A stretch of DNA of 64,000 nucleotides from JANXUR01 sp038229415 (GTDB lineage: Bacteria > Acidobacteriota > Terriglobia > Terriglobales > Acidobacteriaceae): contig JBBROM010000003.1 of assembly GCA_038229415.1 (NCBI GenBank), positions 1 through 64,000 of the forward strand, in the 5' to 3' direction. Below are positions 46,149 to 55,670 of the stretch, in pieces. The translations under genes were made by a program, and so were the position numbers. Under the pieces are notes generated by a model, which saw only the letters and a program-made list of their open reading frames with translations, was not told the DNA's origin and searched no databases. How positions within the stretch are numbered: the stretch's first letter is position 1; every line of letters starts with the position of its first letter.

Positions 46149-48264
46149 ACTCAAAAAACTCTTCGACATCCGCCATATCACTTGTCCGGCGATAGGGCGG
46201 CAGGCTATCTAGAAACGTCTTGCCATACTGCTTCTTCGTGATGCGGTTATCGAGGAGCACCAGCAGGCCGCGATCGTTCAGTGAGCGGATGAGGCGGCCG
46301 AATCCTTGCTTGAGCGAAATCACCGCTGACGGAACCTGATAGTCGAAGAAGGCCTTGCCGCCCGCGTCGTCAATGGCGCGAACGCGGGCTGCGACCACCG
46401 GGTCGCTCGGCACCGCGAACGGCAGACGGTCAATGATCACGCAACTCAACTGGTCGCCCTGCACGTCCACGCCCTGCCAGAACGAAGACGTTGCGAACAA
46501 CACCGCGCCCGGGGTTTCGCGAAACTCGGTGAGCAGCGCCGAACGCGGCGCGTCGCCCTGCCGGAGCATGGGATGCTCGAGTTCGCCCAACAGCCGGTCA
46601 TGAATATCGTGCATCAGCGCATAGCTGGTGAACAGGCAAAACGCACGACCTCGCGTTACCTCCAGAATGCGCCGAATGCGATCCGCCGCGCGTCGCGCGA
46701 ATAATTGTTCGCGCGGATCGGGCAAGTCTGGTGGCAGATACAGCAACGCCTGCTTGGCGTAATCGAAGTGCGAAGGCACGACAAGTTCGCGCGCGTGTTC
46801 GAGGCCGAGACGCTGCTGAATATAGTTGTAATTGCCGCTGACCGATAGCGTCGCCGAAGTGAGGATCGCGCACTCCAGCCGCTCAAACAGCGACTGCCGC
46901 AGAATCGCCGAGACATCAATCGGCGTGGCTTGCAAGAACACTTGATGATGCCCGCGCCGTTGCGCAGGCCTTCCGCGCGGCTGTCGCGAGGCTTCTCTAA
47001 GTGCTGAAGTATCGTCCGGCGCGGCGAGATTTGCGGGTGCTTTCTCTTCGCGCAATCCGCCGCGGCGCTCAATCCAAAACACGGTGTTGCGATCTTCATT
47101 TTCCAGTAGAAAACTCAACTGCACCTTCAACTCACCCGCTCGCCGAATTAACTGATGAACTTCTTCGGGCTTTTCGCAGATGCCTTCGAGCTCCGAGCCC
47201 AGCCCCGACAACGCCTGCCGCAGCGCCGTAAACTCATCGCCATTTTCTTCCAAAAAGTCGCGCCGATTCTGGAACGCGAAACGTCCTTCGCCCGGCGGCA
47301 GCACGCTGAAGAAAAAGTTGGACCGCTCGCGCAAACGAGTAATCGCCTGCGTCAAAGGTCCCGTCACCAGACGGTTGCGAATCAGCGCATTCTCCGCGTC
47401 GCGGGCAATTTCATCCACGCGCAGATTGCTCACAGTGACGCCAAAGTAGCTGCTGGCCACATCTTCCAGCTCATGCGCTTCGTCGAAAATCACAGCGCCA
47501 AACTCGGGTAGGATGCCCACATCGGGCGCTCCGTCGGTCTCCTGCCGAATCGCCAGGTCGGCGAAAAACAGATGATGGTTCACGATCACAATGTCGCTCT
47601 CCATCGCCTTACGCCGCATTTCGGTGATAAAGCAGCGGTCAAACTGATTGCACTTTTGCCCGATACATTTTTCTGTGCGCGCATCGAGCTTGGGCCACAG
47701 CAAACTATTTTCCGGCAACGTGCCCAGTTCGGCGCGATCACCGGTGGTAGTAATCGCCTCCCATTGTTCAATGGCGCTGAACTGCTCCATCTCGTCGAGT
47801 CCGTTAAGAATCGGCTGGCTGCGTAGGTCATACAACTTTTGTCGGCATAGGTAATTTTGCCGTCCCTTCATGTAACAGACGCGCAGACGATCTTCACCCT
47901 TGGGGAAGAAAACCTGATCGAGAAAGGGAACATCCTTGTAGAAGATCTGCTCCTGCAAATTCTTGGTGCCCGTGGAAATGATGATGCGCTTGCCGGAAAG
48001 AATTGCAGGGACGAGATACGCCAGAGTTTTGCCGGTGCCGGTGCCCGCTTCGGCGATCAAGTGTCGCTTTTCCTTCAGTGCCTGTTCGACTGCCTGCGCC
48101 ATTTGCAGTTGTCCACGACGGAATTCGTAGGCGGGATGGGTTTGCGCCAGCAGTCCGCCCGGCGAGAAAAAATGATGCAGCGATAGCTCACGTCGCGGGC
48201 GCGGCCCAGCCGTCGCGCCGATATCATGCGCCGCCGGAGTTACGGGATTCAATGGAGAGGCCAC
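46141..48264 (-). CDS. dinG: DinG/XPD-type ATP-dependent DNA helicase
   Basis: 707 residues from GTG 48264, chosen because AAGGA lies 5 nt upstream; an in-frame ATG at 48321 would extend into der's upstream region. Walker A AEAGTGTGKTL, DEAH box VIFDEAHELED, four Cys for a 4Fe-4S cluster (CYMKGRQNYLC ... KCIGQKCNQFDRC) and the helicase motif IISTGTKNLQEQIF identify the XPD/DinG group. The C-terminal RecA domain has SATL, SYALMHDIHD and QGFGRLIRS. Unwinds 5'-3', acting on R-loops and damaged DNA in relatives. Divergent from der, sharing about 145 bp. Confidence 0.92.
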   Translation of the reverse strand: MASPLNPVTPAAHDIGATAGPRPRRELSLHHFFSPGGLLAQTHPAYEFRRGQLQMAQAVEQALKEKRHLIAEAGTGTGKTLAYLVPAILSGKRIIISTGTKNLQEQIFYKDVPFLDQVFFPKGEDRLRVCYMKGRQNYLCRQKLYDLRSQPILNGLDEMEQFSAIEQWEAITTTGDRAELGTLPENSLLWPKLDARTEKCIGQKCNQFDRCFITEMRRKAMESDIVIVNHHLFFADLAIRQETDGAPDVGILPEFGAVIFDEAHELEDVASSYFGVTVSNLRVDEIARDAENALIRNRLVTGPLTQAITRLRERSNFFFSVLPPGEGRFAFQNRRDFLEENGDEFTALRQALSGLGSELEGICEKPEEVHQLIRRAGELKVQLSFLLENEDRNTVFWIERRGGLREEKAPANLAAPDDTSALREASRQPRGRPAQRRGHHQVFLQATPIDVSAILRQSLFERLECAILTSATLSVSGNYNYIQQRLGLEHARELVVPSHFDYAKQALLYLPPDLPDPREQLFARRAADRIRRILEVTRGRAFCLFTSYALMHDIHDRLLGELEHPMLRQGDAPRSALLTEFRETPGAVLFATSSFWQGVDVQGDQLSCVIIDRLPFAVPSDPVVAARVRAIDDAGGKAFFDYQVPSAVISLKQGFGRLIRSLNDRGLLVLLDNRITKKQYGKTFLDSLPPYRRTSDMADVEEFFESS

Positions 48265-48408
48265 GGAATCCTTATAATAGAGGAGTCGCAGGTAATCAGC
48301 CGCCAGTCTTCGATTGCGCATCCGCCGCGAGTAAGTCCGGCCACGAAAGCATCTTTGAAAAAATCACAAAAAACTCGTCCTGCTGCCAAAATTTATCCCG
48401 GAACCGGT

Positions 48409-50112
48409 ATGCGCCGGGGCAAGGCTAATACCGCCGCAGAGTCTAAGCGCGTCAAAACGCATGTGGAGGAACCGCCCGAGCCAGAAGTCGGCTCCTACGC
48501 CGCGACGGCGGTTTCCGCGCAGGCCCCGCTGATCGCCATCTGTGGTCGCCCGAATGTGGGCAAGTCAACGCTGTTTAACCGGCTGGTGGGCTCACGCCGC
48601 GCCATTGTGGGCGACGAACCCGGAATTACGCGCGACCGCCTGTACGGCGAGGCGAACTGGCGCGGACGCAACTTCCGCATCGTGGACACGGGCGGCGTTC
48701 TGCCTGGTGTGGAAGAGACCATTCCGCAGGAAATTTTCCGCCAGGCGCAGGTCGCACTCAAGGAAGCTGACGCCATCGTGATGGTGGTGGATGGCCGCAC
48801 CGAGCTCGCGCAGCCTGACATGGAACTCGCGCGTCTGCTGCTGCGTTCCGGCAAGCCACTGTTTCTCGCCGTCAACAAAATTGATTCGGTAAAGCTCGAG
48901 CCACAGGCGGAAGAATATCGCAGCCTGGGCATTCAGAATCTAATTCCCATCGCCGCCGAGCATGGCAACGGCATCGCCGACCTGCTCGATGCCGTGATTG
49001 ATGCGCTGCATCTTGAGCCCGCCGCCGTCGCGCCAGAAGCGCCAAGCGCAGACCGTGCTGACAGCAAACGTAAGACCGCGCGCGGCAGGGTTATCGCGGA
49101 AGATGCAGCGAAAGCATCGGGTGCCGCAGCCCGCGCAGAGGAAGACGGCGAAGGTGACGAAGATTCAGACGATGAGATCGACTCCGCTGCACACAAGGCC
49201 AAGCAAGGTGAAGGCGAAGAGATTCGGGTGGCGATCATCGGCCATCCCAACGTGGGCAAGTCCACCTTGCTCAACCGCATCACCGGCACCTCGCGAGCCA
49301 TCGTTTCGCCCATCGCAGGCACCACACGCGATGCTGTGGATGAGGTGATCGAGCACGACGGCCAGCGCTACCGCATCATTGACACGGCGGGCATCCGCCG
49401 CAAGAGCAAGACGAATTTGATGGCGGAAAAGATGAGCGTCGTGATGGCGCGCAAGCATTTGGAAGCCGCCGATATCGCACTGATGGTAATTGACGCCACC
49501 GAAGGCGTGAACGCGCTCGACGCAAATATTGCCGGTTACGCGCACGAGTCCGGCCGCTCCGTGATTATCGTCGTCAACAAGTGGGATTTAATCGCGGGCA
49601 AAGCGGCCAAGGCCATGAATAATGATTCGCGGGCCTCGCGCATCCAGAACAACAAGAAGCCCAACGACCAAAACGAATACGCGCAGCAGGTGCGCGACCA
49701 GCTCAAGTTTCTGAACTATGCGCCCGTCGTGTTCATCTCCGCTGAAACCGGCCGCAATATGGACGTGCTCTTTAAGCAACTCACGCTGGTCGCAGCCGAA
49801 CGGCAGAAGCGCATCTCTACCAGCCAGATGAATCGCTTTATCGAGCGCGTGGACTTTGAAAAGGCAGCCGTACCAGGCAAGCACAAGCTGCGCGTCTATT
49901 ACTTGACGCAGGCTGCGGTTGCGCCGCCGACGTTCATCCTGTTCACCGACCGGGATGTGAAGCTGCACTTTTCCTACAGCCGCTATCTGGAAAATCAGAT
50001 TCGCGAACACTTCGGCTTCGTCGGAACACCCATCTGGTTCAAGATTCGTCCCAAGAGCAAGACGCCGCGACCCGGCGGCCCCAGGCAGAAGGAAGAGAAA
50101 GAGAAGGACTGA
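48409..50112 (+). CDS. der: Ribosome-assembly GTPase Der with acidic interdomain linker
   Basis: 567 residues from ATG 48409; open frame continues upstream but without a supported start. Two G domains: LIAICGRPNVGKSTLFN with DTGG and NKID, then RVAIIGHPNVGKSTLLN with DTAG and NKWD, and a C-terminal KH-like domain (NRFIERVDFEKAAVPGKHKLRVYYLTQA). Der (EngA) assists 50S assembly. Between the G domains there is an inserted low-complexity acidic stretch of about 60 residues (EEDGEGDEDSDDEID and flanking Ala-rich sequence), longer than usual. A TATAAT at 48273-48278 is a possible -10. A 28-bp perfect palindrome follows the gene. Confidence 0.95.
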   Translation: MRRGKANTAAESKRVKTHVEEPPEPEVGSYAATAVSAQAPLIAICGRPNVGKSTLFNRLVGSRRAIVGDEPGITRDRLYGEANWRGRNFRIVDTGGVLPGVEETIPQEIFRQAQVALKEADAIVMVVDGRTELAQPDMELARLLLRSGKPLFLAVNKIDSVKLEPQAEEYRSLGIQNLIPIAAEHGNGIADLLDAVIDALHLEPAAVAPEAPSADRADSKRKTARGRVIAEDAAKASGAAARAEEDGEGDEDSDDEIDSAAHKAKQGEGEEIRVAIIGHPNVGKSTLLNRITGTSRAIVSPIAGTTRDAVDEVIEHDGQRYRIIDTAGIRRKSKTNLMAEKMSVVMARKHLEAADIALMVIDATEGVNALDANIAGYAHESGRSVIIVVNKWDLIAGKAAKAMNNDSRASRIQNNKKPNDQNEYAQQVRDQLKFLNYAPVVFISAETGRNMDVLFKQLTLVAAERQKRISTSQMNRFIERVDFEKAAVPGKHKLRVYYLTQAAVAPPTFILFTDRDVKLHFSYSRYLENQIREHFGFVGTPIWFKIRPKSKTPRPGGPRQKEEKEKD

Positions 50113-50143
50113 ACTGGGGATCAGAAAAGAAATCAGAAAAGAG

Positions 50144-50173
50144 AAAGAGGGCCGAAGCTTCGGCCCTCTTTTA
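50144..50173. terminator. Perfect palindromic terminator between der and 50178
   Basis: AAAGAGGGCCGAAG pairs with CTTCGGCCCTCTTT (50144-50171), a perfect 28-bp palindrome, with TTTTATTGG on the + side. The T run on the - side is CTCTTTTC. Serves der and the convergent membrane protein gene. Confidence 0.85.
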
Positions 50174-50177
50174 TTGG

Positions 50178-51347
50178 CTAGATTGTCCCAGCGCCACCAT
50201 CTTCTGGTGGCGTACCCGCATAAGGAACCGGCGGTTCTGGCACTGAGGGTTCGGCAGCCACTTCCGCAGGTGACGCAGATACGGGAGGCAACGGCTGTAC
50301 CACCGGTGGCGGTGGCGGATACAGAATCATTCCCAGCGGCTCATAACAGCCCGCGAAAAAGTGCATGGCATAGGCGGGGAAGAAGACGGTTCCCGGCGTC
50401 TTTACGAACGACAGCACATACATCAGCGGCAGGAATAGCAGAACCCCGGCGACTACCGCCAACGTGATGGTAAATGGCGTCCAACTGAGCCCGGCTGCTC
50501 CGCCGCCTAATATTGCGGCCACTGCGATGCCAATGACTGGCGCAAGAAGAATGAGCGACACGATAACGCCAATAATCCCGAAGATCACTGCCGCCGCAAT
50601 TACCAGCACAAAGCGCATGAACAGATAAAAGGCTATCGCGCCTTTTTCAGCCCGCGCCAACTGCCAGGCTCGTCCTAGCGATGCCCACGCGCCCGCACCT
50701 TCCAGCGCCATGATCGGCACCGCAAAGTCGCCCACCAGCACGCTCACCAGCCAGATTGCAAGAAATAACAGAATGGCGACGGGTATCAAGAACAAAACCA
50801 GCAGTATCACGCCCGCGCCCAAACCGGCGCCCGAGTGCCCGCCACGCGCGGCGACGGCGATGGCCACAACCGGCACGCCGATCAGGAAGCTCGCACCAGT
50901 CAGCATGATCAGGCCGATTCCTAATTGCAGGCCGAATAGCCGCAGACCCTGTGCCTGCCAGCGGCTCCAACCTTCGCGCAGGCGGCAAGCGCCGCGCAGT
51001 ACCGAGTCGAAAAGGATAAAGCGGCAAACGCTGCTGATGTATCCATGCACCAAAATTAGCAAGACAAACAAGATGATCAGGGTCGCGATGAGCCCGGCCG
51101 TCCATGCCATGTTATGGAAGATATCCGGCAGGGAGGGCGACGCCGCGAATGGGCTGGACTCCGGCTGCTTGCCAAGTTTGCCCAGATTGCTGAAGCTATT
51201 GAAGTTGGCATTGCAGCCAAACTGCTGCACAAACAGCCCCAGCACCGCATAGCGCAGCCACACGCCCCAGCGGAAAGGTTCGAGCAGAATCCGGCGAGTC
51301 TGTTCCATCGCGGGCGAAATCGCGTCACTAGCAGATAGCTTGAGCAC
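50178..51347 (-). CDS. Polytopic inner-membrane protein of unknown function
   Basis: 389 residues from GTG 51347 (AGGAG 5 nt upstream). Roughly six to seven transmembrane helices between residues 70 and 330, several Gly/Ala-rich (LIATLIILFVLLILVHGYI, FGLQLGIGLIMLTGASFLIGVPVVAIAV). It resembles the membrane domain seen in glycerophosphoryl-diester-phosphodiesterase-type and DUF7544-like proteins, but no phosphodiesterase domain is present. An amphipathic first 35 residues (ILLEPFRWGVWLRYAVLGLFVQQFG) suggest an interfacial helix. The C-terminal 60 residues are Pro/Glu-rich and disordered. Isolated gene. Confidence 0.65.
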   Translation of the reverse strand: MLKLSASDAISPAMEQTRRILLEPFRWGVWLRYAVLGLFVQQFGCNANFNSFSNLGKLGKQPESSPFAASPSLPDIFHNMAWTAGLIATLIILFVLLILVHGYISSVCRFILFDSVLRGACRLREGWSRWQAQGLRLFGLQLGIGLIMLTGASFLIGVPVVAIAVAARGGHSGAGLGAGVILLVLFLIPVAILLFLAIWLVSVLVGDFAVPIMALEGAGAWASLGRAWQLARAEKGAIAFYLFMRFVLVIAAAVIFGIIGVIVSLILLAPVIGIAVAAILGGGAAGLSWTPFTITLAVVAGVLLFLPLMYVLSFVKTPGTVFFPAYAMHFFAGCYEPLGMILYPPPPPVVQPLPPVSASPAEVAAEPSVPEPPVPYAGTPPEDGGAGTI

Positions 51348-51492
51348 GGCAACTCCTTACCGGCGCGTAAGTAAGCCGGATGAGGAACGGTACCGCGAAG
51401 TGGAAGTTAGGTCAAGGAAAAGTGAGAAGAAGAGGGAAACCCGAGCCACCAATCCGCCACAGCTACAAGAGACTGAAGACTAGGACAACGCG
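51348..51492. other. Intergenic region without gene
   Basis: 145 bp, A-rich (GAAGAAGAGGGAAA). No terminator or promoter was recognised, although the strand on both sides is minus. Confidence 0.4.
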
Positions 51493-52746
51493 CTACTCAT
51501 ACCGCAGCGCCTCGACTGGATCGAGCTTCGAGGCCTTTAGCGCGGGTACCAGGCCGCTTGCGACACCAACGATCAGCAGCACTACGGCCGAAACCATCAC
51601 AGTTATGAACGAGATATGCAGGTGGATATCTGCCTTGCCAGAATCATCTTCAAAGAGCGGCCCCATCAGCGGAACTGTGCCCACCGCCGCAGCCACCAGG
51701 TAAGAAACTATTATTCCGAGCAACCCGCCCAGCAACATAATCATCAGTGTTTCGGCCAGGAATTGCAGCATGATGTGCCGCTTGCGCGCACCCAAGGCGC
51801 GACGCAGGCCGATCTCGCGAATGCGCTCATCTACCGAAACCAGCATGATGTTCATTACGCCAACGCCACCGATTCCTAAGGTCAACGCACCGATAAACAG
51901 CAGCAAACCTTGGAGACCCAGCGTGATTCCATCAATGATCGGTTTCTCTTCCGCGCGTCCGTAAATCTGAAAAGCTTGCGGATCGGTTGCGGAAAACTGC
52001 TGCCGCGTGGCGATCGCGTTGCGCACCTGGTCGGTCGCCTGCTTCTCAAACTGCGGAGCCACGGGCTCGAATACCAGCACCTGCGCGTAGCGGGCATCCC
52101 ACATATCCGCCGCCGCGCTGTAGGGAATCCATACTGACTCGTCATCGCTCGTAAAATAATTGCTCAACTGAATCTTGCGATCCATCGAGCCGATCACAGT
52201 GAACCGTACGCCCTTGATCAGCACGGTTTCACCCACAGCGGGCCGTCCGCTGAAAAGTTTCTCGCGCATCTTGCCGCCGATAAACGCCACCCTCCGACGA
52301 TCCACTATGTCGCCAGCATTGATCCAGCGACCATCGCTCGGGATTTCATTCCGCATTTCGCCGTATTCCGGACACACGCCGCGAATCGCGGTGCTGGCTT
52401 GACGATCGCCGTAGGCGATGGAAAGAAATTGGGTGGACTCCAGGCAGACGTGCTTCACCAGGCTCGCGTTCGCCTTGATGAGATCCACGTCCGCCTCTTC
52501 CAGATGCACTACGCGCCCGGCGCGCTGGCCGCCCGGTTGTTCACTGGTTTGCTGGGGCCACACAATCACCGCACCCCTGCCAAACGCTGCAAACCCGCCT
52601 GCAAGAATTTCGCGGAACGATGTGCCGTAAGCGATCAGCAAAGTCACCGTGGCAATGCCCCACACAATGCCCAGCATCGTCAGGAACGTACGCGTGCGGT
52701 TCCGCAGCAGCGCCGCCCAAGCCTGCTTGGTGATTTCGCTGAGCAT
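51493..52746 (-). CDS. MacB/FtsX-type ABC transporter permease, second of pair
   Basis: 417 residues. An N-terminal transmembrane helix (TFLTMLGIVWGIATVTLLIAYG) is followed by a periplasmic domain of about 215 residues and three C-terminal helices (LLLFIGALTLGIGGVGVMNIMLVSVDERIREIGLRRALGA, FLAETLMIMLLGGLLGIIVSYLV, VMVSAVVLLIVGVASGLVPALKASKLDPVEALR), the exact MacB_PCD plus FtsX layout. It shares GGQRAGRVVH with the preceding gene at the same place. No ATPase or membrane-fusion gene is adjacent. It starts with ATG overlapping the TAA of the upstream gene (TAATG). Confidence 0.88.
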   Translation of the reverse strand: MLSEITKQAWAALLRNRTRTFLTMLGIVWGIATVTLLIAYGTSFREILAGGFAAFGRGAVIVWPQQTSEQPGGQRAGRVVHLEEADVDLIKANASLVKHVCLESTQFLSIAYGDRQASTAIRGVCPEYGEMRNEIPSDGRWINAGDIVDRRRVAFIGGKMREKLFSGRPAVGETVLIKGVRFTVIGSMDRKIQLSNYFTSDDESVWIPYSAAADMWDARYAQVLVFEPVAPQFEKQATDQVRNAIATRQQFSATDPQAFQIYGRAEEKPIIDGITLGLQGLLLFIGALTLGIGGVGVMNIMLVSVDERIREIGLRRALGARKRHIMLQFLAETLMIMLLGGLLGIIVSYLVAAAVGTVPLMGPLFEDDSGKADIHLHISFITVMVSAVVLLIVGVASGLVPALKASKLDPVEALRYE

Positions 52747-54005
52747 TAGCCCCCCGCCTCGTAGCGCAAGGCTTCAATGGGATCAATGCTGGCGGCCTGC
52801 CGCGCTGGATACATTGCCGCCAAAATTGCAATCGTGCCCAGCAGCGCCAACGCCAGCGCTCCCGATTGCCAGGTTGCGATCAAGCCTGCGAAGAAGGGCG
52901 GCATCGGGATCAGATTCACCAGCGCACAGAGTCCGTATGCCACGCTCAATCCCATGGCTCCGCTGACAAACGCAATCACCAGAGCCTCTAAAAAGAACTG
53001 CCGCAGAATCGTGCTCGACGGAGCGCCCAGTGCTTTGCGAACGCCAATTTCTCGCGTGCGTTCCCGCACCGCCACCAGCATTACGTTCATCACGCCAATG
53101 CCGCCCAGGAGCAACGTAACGATGCCCACGCCGCCCAGAAAGTACTTCATGCCATCCGTCATCTGCTGGAACGCTTTTGCCCCTTCGACCGTGTCCCAAA
53201 TAAAGCAGGCTTCCTTGTCGCGGGGATCGAATCCGTGCAGCCGTCCCAGCACTGCTCGCAACTCCTGCTTGCACGCGAGGTGCTGCTGCAATGATTTCGG
53301 CGTCGCCAGCAGGCGATCCACGGTATACGGCGTGCCCGGCGGCTTGTCGGGGAAATCCTGACGAATCGCTGCGAAGGGAATGAAAATCTTCCGCACGTCG
53401 GGTCCGTCGTAACTCGAATTCTGATCCTTTTTCTGCATGACCCCGACGACCGTGTAGGGGATGGAGTTCATGTAGATCGTCTTGCCCAGGGCGTCGGTAT
53501 TCGGGAAGAGTTGCGGCTTCACTTCGCTGCCCAAGATGGCAACGCGCCGCCGTTCGTGTTCGTCGTTCCAATCGAAGTAGCGGCCCTCCGCCACCGTGAT
53601 GGCGCGCATCTGGCCGAACTCCGGGTAAGATCCGCTGATTCCGAACGACGCATTATTGAACGCGCTGTGCGTCTTCACGTCACCTTGGCCCAACTCCGGA
53701 ATTACGTTCTGGCAATCAGGCGTCTCCGCTTGCGTCGGCGCAATGTCCTGATCCACAAAGTGAACCACCCGCCCGGCCCGCTGCCCGCCGACTTGCATGC
53801 TGCTGCGGCCACCGAACAGGATCAAGATGTCTTTACCAAAGTTTGCGGCCTGTTTGGCTTGGCCAGCCCTCAGACCTTCGCCCGCTGCCACCATCACCAC
53901 AATGGAAACAATGCCCCAGCCGATGCCGAACATGGTCAGCATCGTCCGCAGCTTGTGCGACCACAGGGTGTGGAAAACATCGCGGATAAGGTCAACAGTG
54001 CGCAT
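52746..54005 (-). CDS. MacB/FtsX-type ABC transporter permease, first of pair
   Basis: 419 residues from ATG 54005; longer in-frame starts add non-conserved sequence. Layout as in the partner: LRTMLTMFGIGWGIVSIVVMVAAGEG, a periplasmic domain including GGQRAGRVVHFVDQD, and helices ending YPARQAASIDPIEALRYEAGG. Three more hydrophobic segments lie before it. Two permeases fused by coupled translation suggest a heterodimeric channel in the inner membrane, driven by an ATPase encoded elsewhere. Start and stop overlap by one base with the next gene. Likely substrates, by family, are peptides or lipoproteins, not settled. Confidence 0.88.
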   Translation of the reverse strand: MRTVDLIRDVFHTLWSHKLRTMLTMFGIGWGIVSIVVMVAAGEGLRAGQAKQAANFGKDILILFGGRSSMQVGGQRAGRVVHFVDQDIAPTQAETPDCQNVIPELGQGDVKTHSAFNNASFGISGSYPEFGQMRAITVAEGRYFDWNDEHERRRVAILGSEVKPQLFPNTDALGKTIYMNSIPYTVVGVMQKKDQNSSYDGPDVRKIFIPFAAIRQDFPDKPPGTPYTVDRLLATPKSLQQHLACKQELRAVLGRLHGFDPRDKEACFIWDTVEGAKAFQQMTDGMKYFLGGVGIVTLLLGGIGVMNVMLVAVRERTREIGVRKALGAPSSTILRQFFLEALVIAFVSGAMGLSVAYGLCALVNLIPMPPFFAGLIATWQSGALALALLGTIAILAAMYPARQAASIDPIEALRYEAGG

Positions 54006-54142
54006 GTGCGGCTCGATGATTGGACGAACGAGTACGAGAAAGGTACGAGAGGAAGGGAAGAATAGTTCCCGGGCGAAGTCTACGGTGCAAGCCCCTAGCT
54101 TTCGGTACTGAAAACCGCGCACTGGAGACTGGAGCGTGGCAA

Positions 54143-55513
54143 CTAAACACTGGCAACCGGCAACTGGGAACTGGCCACAAACCAGCCATCAAACTCCCGC
54201 AGCGCCCGCTCACACCGCAGCCGTCCGCGGTCCTTCTTGTCGCGAATCTTCTTGCCCGCAATGTCGTCGACAGCGGGTAGCAGGTCAAACGTGATGTTCG
54301 CCGGCTGAAAGTGCTTGGGATCGGCACCGGTGATATAGTTCACCAGCGAGCCATGCGCCGTGGCGCGAGGCACGGGCTGCGGGTCTTCGCCCCGCACCAG
54401 TGCGGCAACGTAAGTCCCCGCCAGCAGCCCAGTTGCCACGGACTCTACGTAGCCTTCCACGCCGCAAATCTGCCCCGCAAACATCACGCGCGGATGCTCG
54501 CGCATCTGCAACGTCGGCGTGAGCAAGGTCGGGGCGTTGATATATGTGTTGCGATGAATCTGCCCGTAGCGCAGAAACTTCGCGTTCTCCAGCCCCGGAA
54601 TCAGCCGCAACACCTGCGCCTGTTCGCCGAACTTCAGGTGATTCTGGAAGCCCACGAGGTTGTACGAATCCGCGCGCAGATTTTCCTGCCGCAACTGCAC
54701 CACCGCATACGGACGTTTGCCTGACCGCGGATCGATCAGTCCCACAGGTTTCATCGGACCGAAACGCAGCGTGTCGCGCCCGCGCCGCGCGATCTCTTCA
54801 ATCGGCAGGCATCCCTCAAAATAATTCAACTTTTCGCCGAACTTCTCCCAGTCATGCCCCACGACCGGCTGCGCCGCAATCAGCGCGTCCAGAAAGCGCT
54901 CGTACTCCTCGCGCGTCATCGGGCAATTGATGTAATCCGCCGTGCCCTTGTCATACCGCGCGGCCATGTACACGCGCGACATGTCAATCGAATCCGCTTC
55001 CACAATGGGGCTGATCGAATCATAAAAATAAAGATGCTCGCTACCGCTCAGCCGCGCGACTTCGGCTGAAAGCGCATCGGAGGTCAGCGGCCCACTTGCG
55101 ATGATCGTGTAGCCATCGTGCTCGTTCACCAGCGTGAACTCTTCGCGACGAATCGTAATCAGCGGCTCAGCCCCAATCACCTCCGTCACTCGCTTGGCGA
55201 ACACTTCGCGATCCACCGCCAGCGCATGACCCGCCGGAACCGCAGTCTCGCGGGCAATCTGCATCAGTAGCGACCCGGCGCGACGCATCTCTTCCTTCAG
55301 CAGCCACGGCGCCGTGTTTTCGCTATTCGACTTCAGCGAGTTGGAGCACACGAGCTCCGCAAAATCGCCAGTTTGGTGCGCATGTGTGGAGCGACCCGGA
55401 CGCATCTCCCAGAGTTCGACAGCAAGCCCGCGCCGTGCACACTGCCAAGCTGCTTCGCAGCCTGCGAGGCCCGCGCCGATGATGCGAATGGATTGTGAGG
55501 GATGAGTAGACAC
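54143..55513 (-). CDS. trmFO: Methylenetetrahydrofolate-dependent tRNA (uracil-54) methyltransferase TrmFO
   Basis: 456 residues from GTG 55513 (weak ribosome binding site). The FAD site IIGAGLAGCEAAWQCARRG opens the protein; WEMRPGRSTHAHQTGDFAELVCSNSLKS and YINCPMTREEYERFLDALIAAQ are the TrmFO signatures, as are FGPMKPVGLIDPRSGKRPYAVVQLRQEN and FAGQICGVEGYVESVATGLLAG. It makes ribothymidine at position 54 of tRNA using FAD and methylenetetrahydrofolate, as in Gram-positives and acidobacteria, instead of TrmA. It lies downstream of selB on the same strand. Confidence 0.96.
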   Translation of the reverse strand: MSTHPSQSIRIIGAGLAGCEAAWQCARRGLAVELWEMRPGRSTHAHQTGDFAELVCSNSLKSNSENTAPWLLKEEMRRAGSLLMQIARETAVPAGHALAVDREVFAKRVTEVIGAEPLITIRREEFTLVNEHDGYTIIASGPLTSDALSAEVARLSGSEHLYFYDSISPIVEADSIDMSRVYMAARYDKGTADYINCPMTREEYERFLDALIAAQPVVGHDWEKFGEKLNYFEGCLPIEEIARRGRDTLRFGPMKPVGLIDPRSGKRPYAVVQLRQENLRADSYNLVGFQNHLKFGEQAQVLRLIPGLENAKFLRYGQIHRNTYINAPTLLTPTLQMREHPRVMFAGQICGVEGYVESVATGLLAGTYVAALVRGEDPQPVPRATAHGSLVNYITGADPKHFQPANITFDLLPAVDDIAGKKIRDKKDRGRLRCERALREFDGWFVASSQLPVASV

Positions 55514-55547
55514 TGCTTGTAGATTACAGGAGAGAGTTTCTTCGGCT

Positions 55548-55670
55548 GGTGTGGGGACAGGTGAGGCACCTGTCCATTTGGGCTGAAAGTCCAAAACGTT
55601 TTCGGCCGGATCAGCCAAGAGCTTCGAAGCTTTGCTCTGAACGGACAGGTGAGGCAACTGTCCCTACACC
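55548..55670. repeat. Complex palindromic intergenic element
   Basis: Two hairpins GGACAGGTG-AGG-CACCTGTCC (55555-55575) and GGACAGGTGAGGCAACTGTCC (55643-55663) lie within a 12/13 outer inverted repeat (GGTGTGGGGACAG, 55548-55560, with CTGTCCCTACACC, 55658-55670). It contains the 12-mer also found at 34273-34284. It ends where the selB stop codon begins, so it may also form the selB 3' end. Confidence 0.6.

Noticed and set aside
54005..54122. Upstream ATG at 54122 for the first permease
   Set aside because: Adds 39 residues without hydrophobic or family sequence; MRTVDLIRDVF at 54005 matches the typical permease start.
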